DNA of 64,000 nucleotides, from the NCBI RefSeq assembly GCF_004362865.1, contig NZ_SNYI01000002.1, positions 558,001 to 622,000 on the forward strand. Reading direction: 5' to 3'. Origin of the DNA: Zeaxanthinibacter enoshimensis (lineage in GTDB: Bacteria; Bacteroidota; Bacteroidia; Flavobacteriales; Flavobacteriaceae). This document shows, one piece after another, positions 16,501 through 24,627 of this stretch. The notes beneath the pieces are model-generated. The model saw only the letters and a program-made list of their open reading frames with translations, was not told the DNA's origin and made no database searches. The stretch's first letter is position 1, and the number at the start of each line of letters is the position of its first letter. The position numbers and the translations under genes were made by a program.

Positions 16501-16583
16501 TCACTGAACTGCAATACCACCAGGGGGCGGGGTTTGAATACATCAAATTTGATTTAAATGGCTATGTTGGAAACCCGAAATAA
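13515..16583 (+). CDS. Large membrane protein, PTPS-related / GT-C-like, with periplasmic C-terminal region
   Basis: 1022 residues. The first about 415 form a polytopic membrane region beginning with a signal-anchor and a luminal loop that includes ESTYDALIHLFFADHYA and WYTGFSVHGYPP, the layout of GT-C glycosyltransferases and of the family named 6-pyruvoyl-tetrahydropterin-synthase-related membrane proteins. A soluble segment (about 420-545) and two further TM helices (near 555-575 and 605-625) follow. The last about 400 residues should be periplasmic: an NTF2/DUF4878-like part (TLLTAYYDALDFKDFERAYS near 634) and beta-rich FxLYD-like modules. It probably acts as a lipid-linked sugar transferase or polymerase for the locus. 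Its 3' end overlaps the next gene by 26 bp, so the three plus-strand genes are co-translated. Confidence 0.75.
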   Translation: MQKTNVLLVLALFSGLAFHGSAMFFTLESTYDALIHLFFADHYATDWFQSWDYRWYTGFSVHGYPPLVHQVMGLLSLAGGLKFGMFTVALTGVLLFITGVYRFTYLLTSDERIAGYGALAAVFSSSFVETLHLFGQLPSIIGLSVLLHALPEVYLWIREGSYRKLWRALALIAVTVTSHHVTPIFGMVFFIFPVIGLALMDKTRERVIHHKAITFRAFFTSFKRVFWRIFSFGLSSLLLIITCILPYWINSRQNPITQVPIPHGSRDNFLEVSSSGLVFFLIPWGILLLILPYIFYRFFSKRLLFFGLSFSIMALLGTGGTTPLPRMLLGDTAFNILTLDRFTLWASILALPILAEFLFRFLEGDFREWLKTRFGSLYPKILGGGFLAGILLMVIFSMSLGYFRPSQPQKIEMLPIVNFLNQDEHDRWRYLPLGFGDQMAWLSAQTNALTVDGNYHSARRLPELTTRAVERLENSKFRGVEGIGSLQQFLTIPEKYHLKYVFSNDKFYDPLLYFCGWQRLQQLENGIMVWEKLNIAPLPPVLPGEATAPWLNLMWGLLPVSTLIIAFILMVQLPWWRAIYRDDGKQGKKLGYPPQLQHFSSTVAYLTKGWGFLMLTLLVGLLVSFWNGEQHQQSPETLLTAYYDALDFKDFERAYSYLDPEEGKSLAQYMLEVSVSDGILSSYAKLDRVGIEVLFMDSQNAKAKVRASWITPLEQVDKEFEHRLVKRKDRWYLVPQEKTRKIPAEQFYVSNEPRFYNHGRRKVTTQATRDEDILDQPRLQVTQARMVVYNGQLAIVGEVRNIDNIPADVTLTATIYDAENSEIASYNGMYHLKHKLLPKESTSFKILFEETAWNNNEDQKPGTYDPALQFPLQLRSLPTRFNLQCAGNISTSDLYKSIGLQTLDIQNGLVNGTLYNSGIQEVTIPQLLVSYYDEEGKLLWVDHQFLEDAIRVQRTGEFSYPLLDINQYTILDQRMDLCFVNGLPNPASGFTGTGDITELQYHQGAGFEYIKFDLNGYVGNPK

Positions 16584-17802
16584 TATTTTGTTGCTGTTCC
16601 TAACAATTCTCTTCCTTGGCTCCGCATGCCGGTATAAGGAAGAAAGCACCACAGCTGTTAGGGTACAGGCAAAACTGCTGACTCAAGAGCTGGAATTTAC
16701 AGCCGGTGACAAAGTGGAACAGGTGTTTGCAGTGTCCCCAGGAATTCAACCGTTCTTAATGGTAGACGGGTCCCTGGGGATCAGTGTACTGAACTCCAGA
16801 CTTATCGGAGATCAGTATTTTTTTCTCTGGTCCGATCACTTAAGTGAAAAATCGGGTTCTTTTCAATGGAAACTCCTGGCTGGAGGGGATGTGGTGCTAT
16901 CGGGCAAAGTAGAGATTACTCCTGCCACACCCAATACCGGTATCCTGGAAACCTACCTGGGACCAAAAAGGATCTTTAGTGGTGAGGAGTACAAGAGTAT
17001 GCTGGTAAGTATCCCTACCGACAAGTTTGATAACCCAATAGCACCCGGCCAGTCTACAGAGGTACATATGAGGAGTACAGACGGTATTTCTACGATACCC
17101 TCGGTTCAGGAGGATCTGATTGTATGGACTCCTATCCCCGGATCTAACCAGGCACAACAGCTGAAATTGGCCGCTGTGCTTCCAGGCTCCAGGAGTAGGG
17201 AACAAACTCTGGAAGTGAGTCCATCTGTACCAATGCCTTTTCCCGTATTATCAGACACTTCCAGGGGTTTTGCAGATGGAAAAGAGCTGCTGCAAATAAG
17301 AACAGGTATGGTCCGGGATCGCTACGGCAATATCCTCGCCGATGGCACCCTTGTCAGGTTCCAGGTTGAAAACTCCAGTGGCTTTAAACTATTTACAGAG
17401 GGAAAGCTCATCAACGGTATGGCCAGTGCAGCCATGCTTCATCCAACTTCCCCGGGTAGTTGGAAGATAGAGGCAGTCGTGGGCGGTGTACTATCCAGCG
17501 AGCCTTTAATGGTGAGCTTTGAGATGGCTGTAACAGGTTATAATTTAAGGCAGGACCAGGATATTCCAGGAAAACTATATGTAGAACAGGTAAGCGGGGT
17601 GATGGGGCAAATGATACAGGATGGATTCCCGGTAAGTATCAGTTTAAAGGATCCTGAATTCCAGCTTTTACTCGAAAAGAATATGGAGCTCGAGGATGGC
17701 GGATTGACAGTTGACCTGGGATCGGAAAAACTTTCGCCGGGTAAATATCTACTCGCGGTCAATATCGGTGGATTTAAAAGGACGATGGAAATAGTATTAT
17801 GA
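16558..17802 (+). CDS. Predicted lipoprotein of the polysaccharide locus
   Basis: 414 residues; the N-terminus ILLLFLTILFLGSAC is a lipoprotein signal peptide with its acylated Cys near residue 24. The rest is beta-rich and soluble, with Ig-like stretches (for example VRDRYGNILADGTLVRFQVE, typical of invasin/Big-1-type folds). No catalytic motif is seen. The frame starts 26 bp before the stop codon of the GT-C gene; a second ATG two codons on (16564) is also possible. The stop codon overlaps the start of the GH5-like gene by 4 bp (ATGA). The tight coupling suggests an envelope scaffold or export partner. The function is unknown. Confidence 0.8.
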   Translation: MAMLETRNNILLLFLTILFLGSACRYKEESTTAVRVQAKLLTQELEFTAGDKVEQVFAVSPGIQPFLMVDGSLGISVLNSRLIGDQYFFLWSDHLSEKSGSFQWKLLAGGDVVLSGKVEITPATPNTGILETYLGPKRIFSGEEYKSMLVSIPTDKFDNPIAPGQSTEVHMRSTDGISTIPSVQEDLIVWTPIPGSNQAQQLKLAAVLPGSRSREQTLEVSPSVPMPFPVLSDTSRGFADGKELLQIRTGMVRDRYGNILADGTLVRFQVENSSGFKLFTEGKLINGMASAAMLHPTSPGSWKIEAVVGGVLSSEPLMVSFEMAVTGYNLRQDQDIPGKLYVEQVSGVMGQMIQDGFPVSISLKDPEFQLLLEKNMELEDGGLTVDLGSEKLSPGKYLLAVNIGGFKRTMEIVL

Positions 17803-19331
17803 GAGGTTCTTACAATAAAAATAGTTACAGGTTACTTTTGCTTATTTCTTTCCTAGCCGTGAATGTATTGATCCTATTAGGTATCAGTAAGACGTGGACT
17901 TATTTTAATTCCGGGGCAGAACGCTCTGATATGCTTCACCTGGGTACGGGAGTAACCAGGGGGCCCAAAGCCGAGGTGGTATGGCAGGAGGGGAGATCGA
18001 GGGGTAGACCGGTATCCCGGCAGGAGAGAAACGAGATAGAAAAGGGGTACCTGCTGGCATGGCGATCCATGGAAAAATCTTTAGCCAGTAATTCCGTGGA
18101 GTGGGCTGCTGACCGTTTTACCGACCAGGCCCTCCATCGTTTGAAGCGTCAGCTTATTCACAATTCCCAAGAGGGAGTAACAGTAAAGGGAGTGACATTG
18201 GAACATCATCCCCGGATCGAATTTTACAGCGCGGATGGCAAAATTGTTGTGATCAGGGATGACAGGTTGGTACAATACCGGGAAACCTTTTTGGATGATG
18301 CCTTGCTGACAGCTGACACGGATACCTTATCGTATAAATTTATCTTACTCCTGCAGGATGGTAACTGGCGAATAAGACAAGTAATAAAAACCACGTGGGG
18401 CAAAACTGAAAACGCATCTGAGCCGGCGATAATAAAGACTGCCGCTCTTACCAACGAGATCCGGGGGTTCAACTATTATCCGCGTGAATCAGCCTGGAAG
18501 ATCTTCGGCCCTGGTTTTGATCCGGATCCCATCAGTACCGATTTCGATAATATTTCTTCCATGGGCTTCAATACGATCCGTGTCTTTGTTCCCTACCAGG
18601 AGTTCAACCAGGCTGGGACATCTGCACTGGGAATGATGCAGCTTCAGCAAATGATGGATATCGCATCGGAAAACGACTTAAGGGTAATGATCACCCTCTT
18701 TGATTTTTATGGGAATTACGACCAGGGTGATTGGTTAGCTACTCACCGACATGCTGAACATCTTGTAAAGTTCCTGAAAGATCACCCCGCACTTTTAGCC
18801 TGGGATATAAAAAATGAACCTGACCTTGATTTTAAAAACCGGGGTCAGGATAATGTGGTTTCCTGGCTGAAGAATATTATTCCGTATGTAAGAAAATGGG
18901 ACCCGGATCACCCCGTTACGATAGGTTGGTCCAGCCCTGAAGCTGCGGGTCTACTTGAGGAAGACGTTGATTTTGTCTCTTTTCATTATTACGATAGCCC
19001 GGCTGATTTCCAAAAACGTTATCATACATTAAAAAAGCGGGTCCATAAACCAATCTTACTGCAGGAATTTGGATATTCTTCTTATTCCGGGTTATGGAAT
19101 CTTTACATGGGATCAGAGCAAAAACAAGGGGAATATTATCGCGACATGATGCAGACCATAAGATCGGAAAATCTGCCATTTTTATCCTGGACCCTTTACG
19201 ATTTTGATGAGATACCGGGTAAGGTCACAGGTTCACTTCCATGGAGAAAGAAACCACAAGGATATTTTGGTGTTATAGACGGGCAGGATAATGAGAAAGA
19301 AGCGCTGCAATACCTCAAGACAGGAAAATAA
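17799..19331 (+). CDS. Membrane-anchored GH5-like glycoside hydrolase
   Basis: 510 residues. One N-terminal helix (about 12-28) anchors the protein in the inner membrane. Residues 70-200 form an NTF2-like module (ERNEIEKGYLLAWRSMEKSL ...). From about 220 a TIM-barrel of clan GH-A follows: RGFNYYPRES, NTIRVFVPYQ, DIKNEPD with acid/base E340, SFHYYDSP, and ILLQEFGYSS with nucleophile E423. This fits cellulase/mannanase-type GH5-like enzymes. A periplasmic hydrolase inside an exopolysaccharide locus usually trims or releases the polymer, as PelA or BcsZ do. It is the last gene of the GT-C/lipoprotein/GH operon and is followed by a strong terminator. Confidence 0.85.
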   Translation: MRGSYNKNSYRLLLLISFLAVNVLILLGISKTWTYFNSGAERSDMLHLGTGVTRGPKAEVVWQEGRSRGRPVSRQERNEIEKGYLLAWRSMEKSLASNSVEWAADRFTDQALHRLKRQLIHNSQEGVTVKGVTLEHHPRIEFYSADGKIVVIRDDRLVQYRETFLDDALLTADTDTLSYKFILLLQDGNWRIRQVIKTTWGKTENASEPAIIKTAALTNEIRGFNYYPRESAWKIFGPGFDPDPISTDFDNISSMGFNTIRVFVPYQEFNQAGTSALGMMQLQQMMDIASENDLRVMITLFDFYGNYDQGDWLATHRHAEHLVKFLKDHPALLAWDIKNEPDLDFKNRGQDNVVSWLKNIIPYVRKWDPDHPVTIGWSSPEAAGLLEEDVDFVSFHYYDSPADFQKRYHTLKKRVHKPILLQEFGYSSYSGLWNLYMGSEQKQGEYYRDMMQTIRSENLPFLSWTLYDFDEIPGKVTGSLPWRKKPQGYFGVIDGQDNEKEALQYLKTGK

Positions 19332-19366
19332 AAAGAGGAGTCAGCCCAGGGCATACCTCCTCTTTT
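19331..19366. terminator. Bidirectional terminator between convergent operons
   Basis: The 10-bp perfect stem AAAAGAGGAG / CTCCTCTTTT (19331-19340 and 19357-19366) has A and T tracts built into its arms and a 16-nt loop containing a small GCCC/GGGC stem. It sits between the GH5-like gene and the GT4 gene, whose stop codon is at 19391. Confidence 0.8.
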
Positions 19367-19390
19367 CTCTCAACCTAACAAAACCGATCT

Positions 19391-20620
19391 TTATACTTTC
19401 ACTGTATCTTTTCTCTTCTTAAGGGGCAACTTGAATTTCTTCTGTTTTTTCACTTTCAGTGCAATGAATAATTCTATATAACGAGCAGCGATCTCAGACA
19501 TCGGCAGCGAGCAGGCAGCCTTATAATTAGCTTTTGAAAGTTGTACACGGTACGGGTCGTCAGTGAGGATTTTATAGATAGCCCTGGCCATGGAAAGTGC
19601 ACATTCGGGCTCAAAGAACTCCCCTTGGTAACCTTCTTCACGAACCAGGATTCCCAGGTCGCCGAGATCGGGTAATACGACCGCTTTACCATAACTGCCG
19701 GCCTGGTGAAGCACCCCCGAACTCCCGGTGGTCGAGGTATAAGGAAATACCACTACGCTGCTGTCCCTGAAGAGCGAGGGTACATCCTCTTCGGCAACGT
19801 AACCAGTATACCGGATATTTTCAACATTGCTGTAACGTTCAGCTACATTTTCCAGGTAACCCGGGGTATTCGGACTATCGGTTCCAGCAATGACGAGCTC
19901 AACCGGGATGTCGCATTCTTGCCGGACGATCTCTATGGCTTCGATCAGCACCTCTACTTTTTTATAGGTTCCGAATTTTCCAAATGCCATTACCTGCCGG
20001 GGTCCCCCGGGGAGATCAAAAGAAGGTAGAGCCGGGGTTTCAAAAGACCCATGGGGTACCAGGGTGACATTCCGGCACTGATACTTTTTTTCCAGGATGT
20101 CTACATATTTGCTGATCGTGACCGCAACTACATCCGAGGCGAGAACAACCCGGGTGAGCATACTCCCGATAAATCCATAGAGCTTCTGAAGCACTTTATT
20201 TCTCGTTATGCCGGCATTCTCCAGGTCTACCTGCTCCATAATATTGTGAAGCAGCGAAATGGTCGGTATTCCCCGTAACCTGCAAAGGGCAGGCAATATT
20301 AACCCGAGGGCGGCAGGAATTTTTCGGTCCCCGAATTTCAGGAATTGAAGGTTAAAAAGAACAGCATCCGGCCGGGTTTCCCTGATAGCTTTATCGATCT
20401 TGAAGATGTTGGATATATCGTTGAATTTCCAACATTCTTTAAGGGTGATCTTACATCCTTCTTCTTCAAAAGACAGATCTATAGTCCCCGTGGTCCGGTC
20501 AGTAATTAGTATGATCTCACTTATTGCTTCCTGTTGCCTGAAGTGCCTGACAAGGTGATATCCATATTCGGTCAGGGTTACTTTACTAGGGGGGTAAGCA
20601 GTTACAATAGCTAATTTCAT
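19391..20620 (-). CDS. Family 4 glycosyltransferase (GT-B fold)
   Basis: 409 residues with a GT-B fold. The N-terminal Rossmann half starts KLAIVTAYPPSKVTLTEYGY and includes LLHNIMEQ; the C-terminal GT4 half has the linker VMAFGKFGTYKKVEVLIEAI near 228, VELVIAGTDSPN, and the donor loop YTSTTGSSGVLHQAGSYGKA with GEFFEPE near 355. The second glutamate of the usual EX7E motif is not obvious. It is cytoplasmic, probably adding sugars from a nucleotide donor to the growing glycan. The basic tail is rich in Lys. It stands alone with its own LytTR-like site about 76-130 bp upstream. Confidence 0.88.
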   Translation of the reverse strand: MKLAIVTAYPPSKVTLTEYGYHLVRHFRQQEAISEIILITDRTTGTIDLSFEEEGCKITLKECWKFNDISNIFKIDKAIRETRPDAVLFNLQFLKFGDRKIPAALGLILPALCRLRGIPTISLLHNIMEQVDLENAGITRNKVLQKLYGFIGSMLTRVVLASDVVAVTISKYVDILEKKYQCRNVTLVPHGSFETPALPSFDLPGGPRQVMAFGKFGTYKKVEVLIEAIEIVRQECDIPVELVIAGTDSPNTPGYLENVAERYSNVENIRYTGYVAEEDVPSLFRDSSVVVFPYTSTTGSSGVLHQAGSYGKAVVLPDLGDLGILVREEGYQGEFFEPECALSMARAIYKILTDDPYRVQLSKANYKAACSLPMSEIAARYIELFIALKVKKQKKFKLPLKKRKDTVKV

Positions 20621-20695
20621 CGGTTTAATTTTAAGGTCAGATTTGACGGTTATTTTCAGGCAAAGTAATTGATAATTAATCCTTTATGGATATGA

Positions 20696-20750
20696 TTGTA
20701 GGTCGACGGGACGCTGCTGTAGACGAATGCCGGGTTCCTGCTGTTAAATG
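20696..20750. promoter_or_regulatory. Triple LytTR-like repeat upstream of the GT4 gene
   Basis: The core half-site CTGTAGACGAATG (20717-20729) is identical to that at 22413. Degenerate copies lie exactly 21 bp to each side: TTGTAGGTCGACG (20696-20708) and CTGCTGTTAAATG (20738-20750). All three point in plus orientation although the nearest downstream gene is on the minus strand (start 20620). Confidence 0.55.
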
Positions 20751-20834
20751 GGGAATGGGCAAACCGGGGTATGAGCTACGACTAATAATAAGCCGGAGAC
20801 CTGTTAAGGAACTCCGGCGAAGTATATGAGTAGG

Positions 20835-22064
20835 TTAGCGCATTATATTTTTGTAAGCAAAATAGATCAGCTGGCTGATGAGCAGGAAAGTCATCACCAC
20901 GATCTGCAGTTGCACGACCATGTCAAGGCTGCTATGGAATAAGATGATCAGGAGTACCTGGGAGATGCCGAAAATACCGGACCACATTACCGGGATATAA
21001 TCATCCAGGCACAGGAAATAGTAAGCAAAGATATTAGAGATCGCGAAGAGGGAGGTGGCCAGGGCATATTGCCATAAAAGTCCGGCCATGGGCAGGTAAG
21101 CCTTTCCGAACATCAGCTGAATGATCACCTCAGGGAACAGGTAACATCCCAGAATGATTGTCGAAGCAAACATACCGATATACATTACGTATTTGTAAAG
21201 TAATGGATTGGTATTCTCTCCCCTTTTTTGTCTTTCCAGCACCGCTGGAAGAAGTAACATTACGAACATCCAGGCCACAAAATAAACCACTCTCCCGATC
21301 AGGGCCAGGGAGGCATACAAGCCGGCATCCGTATTTTCAAAGAAATGTTTTACCAGGAGGATATCGCTGTTGTTAATAATGATCTGGGTGAATTCATAAC
21401 TCGCAGTGATCAGGATAAAACGTGAAACATGGGAATGAGCTGTAGGTTTTAATCGCTCTTTAATTTTAAAGACATTAAGATTTATTCCACCTGGGACGAG
21501 CCCGAAAAGAAAGGAGGCTGCAATACCCATGCCGACGAGTAACCCCGGCTTGGCAGGCAATAGTAGCAGGGCTGCCAGGGTAAGCAGCAGGCGGCTCCAC
21601 ATTTCGGCCTGGTAAGAGAGGGACAGCCTGGAATAATGTTGCTTTCCATGGTCCTTCCCCCGTTTAATACTCATGAGGAAATAAAGGGGCACTCCAAAAC
21701 CAAATGCGGTAAACATCCAGAAATTACTGGTATTGAATAATTGTTGCAAGGCAGGAGCCAGGGCAACCACCAGTAAACCTATACCGACACCTGTAAACAG
21801 GCCGGCCTTATAGATATACCGGTGGAAGGCTTTCCAGGTAGATCCTGAAAAGATAACAGTGAATTTGGCCATCGCCAGTTGGAAGGTCATTCCCATAAAG
21901 GAAAGTATCAACAGCAATGTGATCAGCAGTGCAGCTTCGGCAAAAACAGCGGGGGTCAGTAACCTGCCTAGAATGAGGTTGTACAGGTAGTTACCCCCGT
22001 TTACGAGCAGGATGCTGCCCATAAAAAGTTGTTCCGGGCTTAGGGTTAATTTATGCGTAGTCAT
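20835..22064 (-). CDS. Polysaccharide flippase-like membrane protein (Wzx/PelG type)
   Basis: 409 residues with about 12 hydrophobic helices. Such a protein in the MOP/MATE superfamily typically moves lipid-linked saccharides or a growing chain across the inner membrane. Recognisable elements are the first helices (MGSILLVNGGNYLYNLILGR, then FAEAALLITLLLILSFMGM) and the mid-protein ITASYEFTQIIINNSDILLV, typical of Wzx TM7-8. It is shorter than many Wzx proteins. It starts inside the end of the STAS-like gene (14-bp overlap), so the two are translationally coupled. Together with the neighbouring GT4 enzyme and TPR barrel protein the set resembles the Pel secretion logic, though no gene is a clear Pel ortholog. 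Confidence 0.82.
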   Translation of the reverse strand: MTTHKLTLSPEQLFMGSILLVNGGNYLYNLILGRLLTPAVFAEAALLITLLLILSFMGMTFQLAMAKFTVIFSGSTWKAFHRYIYKAGLFTGVGIGLLVVALAPALQQLFNTSNFWMFTAFGFGVPLYFLMSIKRGKDHGKQHYSRLSLSYQAEMWSRLLLTLAALLLLPAKPGLLVGMGIAASFLFGLVPGGINLNVFKIKERLKPTAHSHVSRFILITASYEFTQIIINNSDILLVKHFFENTDAGLYASLALIGRVVYFVAWMFVMLLLPAVLERQKRGENTNPLLYKYVMYIGMFASTIILGCYLFPEVIIQLMFGKAYLPMAGLLWQYALATSLFAISNIFAYYFLCLDDYIPVMWSGIFGISQVLLIILFHSSLDMVVQLQIVVMTFLLISQLIYFAYKNIMR

Positions 22065-22338
22065 AGTTCAAAGGGGTATTAATTTGGGGATAGTCAATAT
22101 TCTGGAATCCGCCATGTATCTGTAATGGTTTATTCTTAAGCCTGGCAATGGTGTATAATTGCCGGAGAACAGCCAGGTAGTCCGGTGGGAGATATAATGC
22201 GGATTCCAGGTGAATGCTGACCGCATCTGCTACAGTCATACAATCTTCTACATATTCCTGAAGCAATTGGGAAGTGGATAAATTACACACCCCTCCGATA
22301 TTCCAATTTCCAAGTTCGTATCTGATTTTCAGCTCCAT
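22051..22338 (-). CDS. Small STAS-like protein
   Basis: 95 residues from the ATG at 22338 (MELKIRYELGNWNIGG). A longer reading from 22392 is rejected because it would run into the LytTR-like site. The hydrophobic pattern VSIHLESALYLPPDYLAVLR followed by ARLKNKPLQIHGG resembles the beta-alpha core of STAS/anti-sigma-antagonist domains, but the phosphorylatable D-S pair is not evident. It overlaps the flippase gene by 14 bp. It may regulate or assemble the flippase complex by protein contact. The family call is tentative. Confidence 0.6.
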   Translation of the reverse strand: MELKIRYELGNWNIGGVCNLSTSQLLQEYVEDCMTVADAVSIHLESALYLPPDYLAVLRQLYTIARLKNKPLQIHGGFQNIDYPQINTPLNYDYA

Positions 22339-22391
22339 GTTATTTGAATTATACCACAAAGATTGGCTGTACTTACGTTTTGAAAAGCTCA

Positions 22392-22426
22392 TTTTAGGTG
22401 GATGACGGGTTACTGTAGACGAATGG
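22392..22426. promoter_or_regulatory. LytTR-like direct repeat between divergent polysaccharide genes
   Basis: CTGTAGACGAATG (22413-22425) has a partner TTTTAGGTGGATG (22392-22404) exactly 21 bp upstream, with 8 of 13 positions matching. A -7-like TATCTTTA follows at 22463-22470, 66 bp before the TPR-barrel gene. The site could also serve the divergent STAS-flippase pair. Confidence 0.6.
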
Positions 22427-22535
22427 CAGGATTGACACTTCCGGGATAGGTTAGGGTGGAGGTATCTTTACATTAAACAAAAGGAACCAAATCTAAGATG
22501 CAGATTACCTGTGTTTTAGCCTCAATTCTTAACCT

Positions 22536-24593
22536 ATGAAACAATTAACGATTACCCTGTTGCTGATCATTGCATTACCGTTGTTTTCCCAGGATTCCAT
22601 GGAATCAGGATTCCAGATGTTGGAGAAGGGAAATTATAATCAAGCCCAAAATTTCTTTGCGGATTATTTACAGTCTGAACCGGGGAATAAAACAGCCCGG
22701 ATCTGTTATGGTCGAGCCCTTGGACTCAATGGCAGGCCTGAGGAAGCCACTTCCTGGTTTGCTCAACTGTCAACCGAATTCCCGGGGGACCTGGAAGTGC
22801 TATTGAATTACAATGAATCATTTCTATGGAATGGTCGATTCGAGGAAGCCAGGCCCCTGTACGAGCATCTGTTATTGAAATACCCTGACAATTTCAATCT
22901 TCATTTGGGCTATGCCAATACCCTTGCCAACCTTAAATTATACGAACGGGCGCTCTCTACCATCAATATAGCCCTTGCTTTGAAACCCGGGAATCCCGGT
23001 GCTATGACCTCAAAGAAGTATATCCTTCTGGGACATGCATATATCCTGGAAAAAAAGTACGATTTTGAAGGTTCAACCCGGGTGCTAAAAGAAGTATTAA
23101 TTAGCCATCCCATGGATAAAGATGCCTTACTGCAACTGGGCTCAATGTACCTGTCGGCGAATCAACCTGCAAAGGCTAAAGAAGTATACGTTCAACTTCT
23201 CAATAATAAGGAGCTCATATTGCAGGGAATGATAGGCCTGGTTTATTCAGAACACCAGAGCCATCATGATGAACTGGCCTTACAATATGCCAGGAGAGCC
23301 GTCGCGGAGATCGGTTCAGATACAGATGAAGGATTGATTGAGAAAGCAAAAATATCCCAGATCTATGCACTCCTATGGAATAAAAGAATTAAAGAAGCTA
23401 AGAAGCAGGTAGATATATTATTGGCAGAATTCCCGGGTGCAATATGGGTCCTATTACTTAAAGCTTCCCTGGGAATGTATTCTGACCGGCCGTCAGAAAG
23501 CGCTGATCTTTACAGTAAGGTCCTGGACTCGGTACCCGGTTCTTATGATGCTAATCTTGGCCTGGCCAACGCATTATATTCCCAGGGGGAATACCTTAGG
23601 GCTGAACGCGCGGCAAGACAGGTGCTGCAATATTTCCCGCGACAGAGGGATGCCCTGCAACTTGTGGGAAAACTTGCCATGCTCCAGAAACCTGACCTGC
23701 AACTAAGAGGATCATATTCCTTTGATAATGGAGGAAACATAGCTTATTCACAACAGCTGAACATCTCTCTGCCAATTTCTCCACGAATAAGAACAGGACT
23801 GATGTACGGAGAAAGGGATACAGAAAACTCGGGTTCCGGTGACCAGGCCAGCAGTTCTGTGCTAAGCGGAAGCATCAACTACCTTCCTTGGACGCGTACA
23901 GAAATTTCTGCCGGAATTGGTGTGATCAAGTCTGTTTTTACGAATCAGAATTATGTGCAGCCATTGGTACACACAAGTATAAGCACCACTCCATTACCCT
24001 TGACGAACCTAAAAGGGAGTTACAGGCGGGAGGTGCAGAATTTCAATGTTGCCTTATTAAGAAGCGAGCTGGTGATGAATCATTATGGATTCAGTATTAA
24101 TATAGCCAACCAAAAACAGTGGGGTTGGTATAACCAGCTGATGCACACAAGGCAGTCTGATCAGAACCAACGTAACCTGGTTTTCAGTTCGGTTTATCAC
24201 TCGTTCATTAAATTGAAAGGACTAAAAGTGGGGACTAACCTGCAGTATATCGGGTTCAAGGAACAGTTACCGGAATTGTATTTCAGTCCTGAAGCATATG
24301 GGGCGGTGGAAGCATTTGCTTCTTATGATAAGACCATGGGAAAGACGTATTTCTGGGCATCCATGGCAACAGGTGTACAACAGGTGAAAAATGAAAAAGC
24401 TGCGGACCTCTTCAGGATGGATATGGAGATCCGGCATCAGTTTTCAGAGCGGTGGCATGCAGGTATAAGTGCTAAGTACAGTAATGTGGCGGCTTCTACA
24501 GCCACCGGGTTCGAATTTACGGAATTCGGGCTGCGCCTGCGTTACCTGGTCAGTGATAGCTCGCTGTTTAAAAAAGCGGCTAGGATACAATGA
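22536..24593 (+). CDS. TPR outer-membrane protein with C-terminal beta-barrel
   Basis: 685 residues. A signal peptide (MKQLTITLLLIIALPLFSQ) is followed by about 12 TPR-like helical hairpins up to residue 385 (examples GFQMLEKGNYNQAQNFFADY and ALYSQGEYLRAERAARQVL). The last 300 residues alternate polar and hydrophobic strands ending LRLRYLVSDSSLFKKAARIQ, consistent with a 16-stranded barrel of the YaiO/PgaA/BcsC kind. Such proteins form the outer-membrane exit for secreted polysaccharides, with the TPR part guiding the chain in the periplasm. It is transcribed alone from a LytTR-like promoter and is convergent with the LytTR regulator gene (34 bp). Confidence 0.85.
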   Translation: MKQLTITLLLIIALPLFSQDSMESGFQMLEKGNYNQAQNFFADYLQSEPGNKTARICYGRALGLNGRPEEATSWFAQLSTEFPGDLEVLLNYNESFLWNGRFEEARPLYEHLLLKYPDNFNLHLGYANTLANLKLYERALSTINIALALKPGNPGAMTSKKYILLGHAYILEKKYDFEGSTRVLKEVLISHPMDKDALLQLGSMYLSANQPAKAKEVYVQLLNNKELILQGMIGLVYSEHQSHHDELALQYARRAVAEIGSDTDEGLIEKAKISQIYALLWNKRIKEAKKQVDILLAEFPGAIWVLLLKASLGMYSDRPSESADLYSKVLDSVPGSYDANLGLANALYSQGEYLRAERAARQVLQYFPRQRDALQLVGKLAMLQKPDLQLRGSYSFDNGGNIAYSQQLNISLPISPRIRTGLMYGERDTENSGSGDQASSSVLSGSINYLPWTRTEISAGIGVIKSVFTNQNYVQPLVHTSISTTPLPLTNLKGSYRREVQNFNVALLRSELVMNHYGFSINIANQKQWGWYNQLMHTRQSDQNQRNLVFSSVYHSFIKLKGLKVGTNLQYIGFKEQLPELYFSPEAYGAVEAFASYDKTMGKTYFWASMATGVQQVKNEKAADLFRMDMEIRHQFSERWHAGISAKYSNVAASTATGFEFTEFGLRLRYLVSDSSLFKKAARIQ

Positions 24594-24627
24594 TCTGAGA
24601 TCTAAAGGAGGCTTGCATTCCGGAGGC

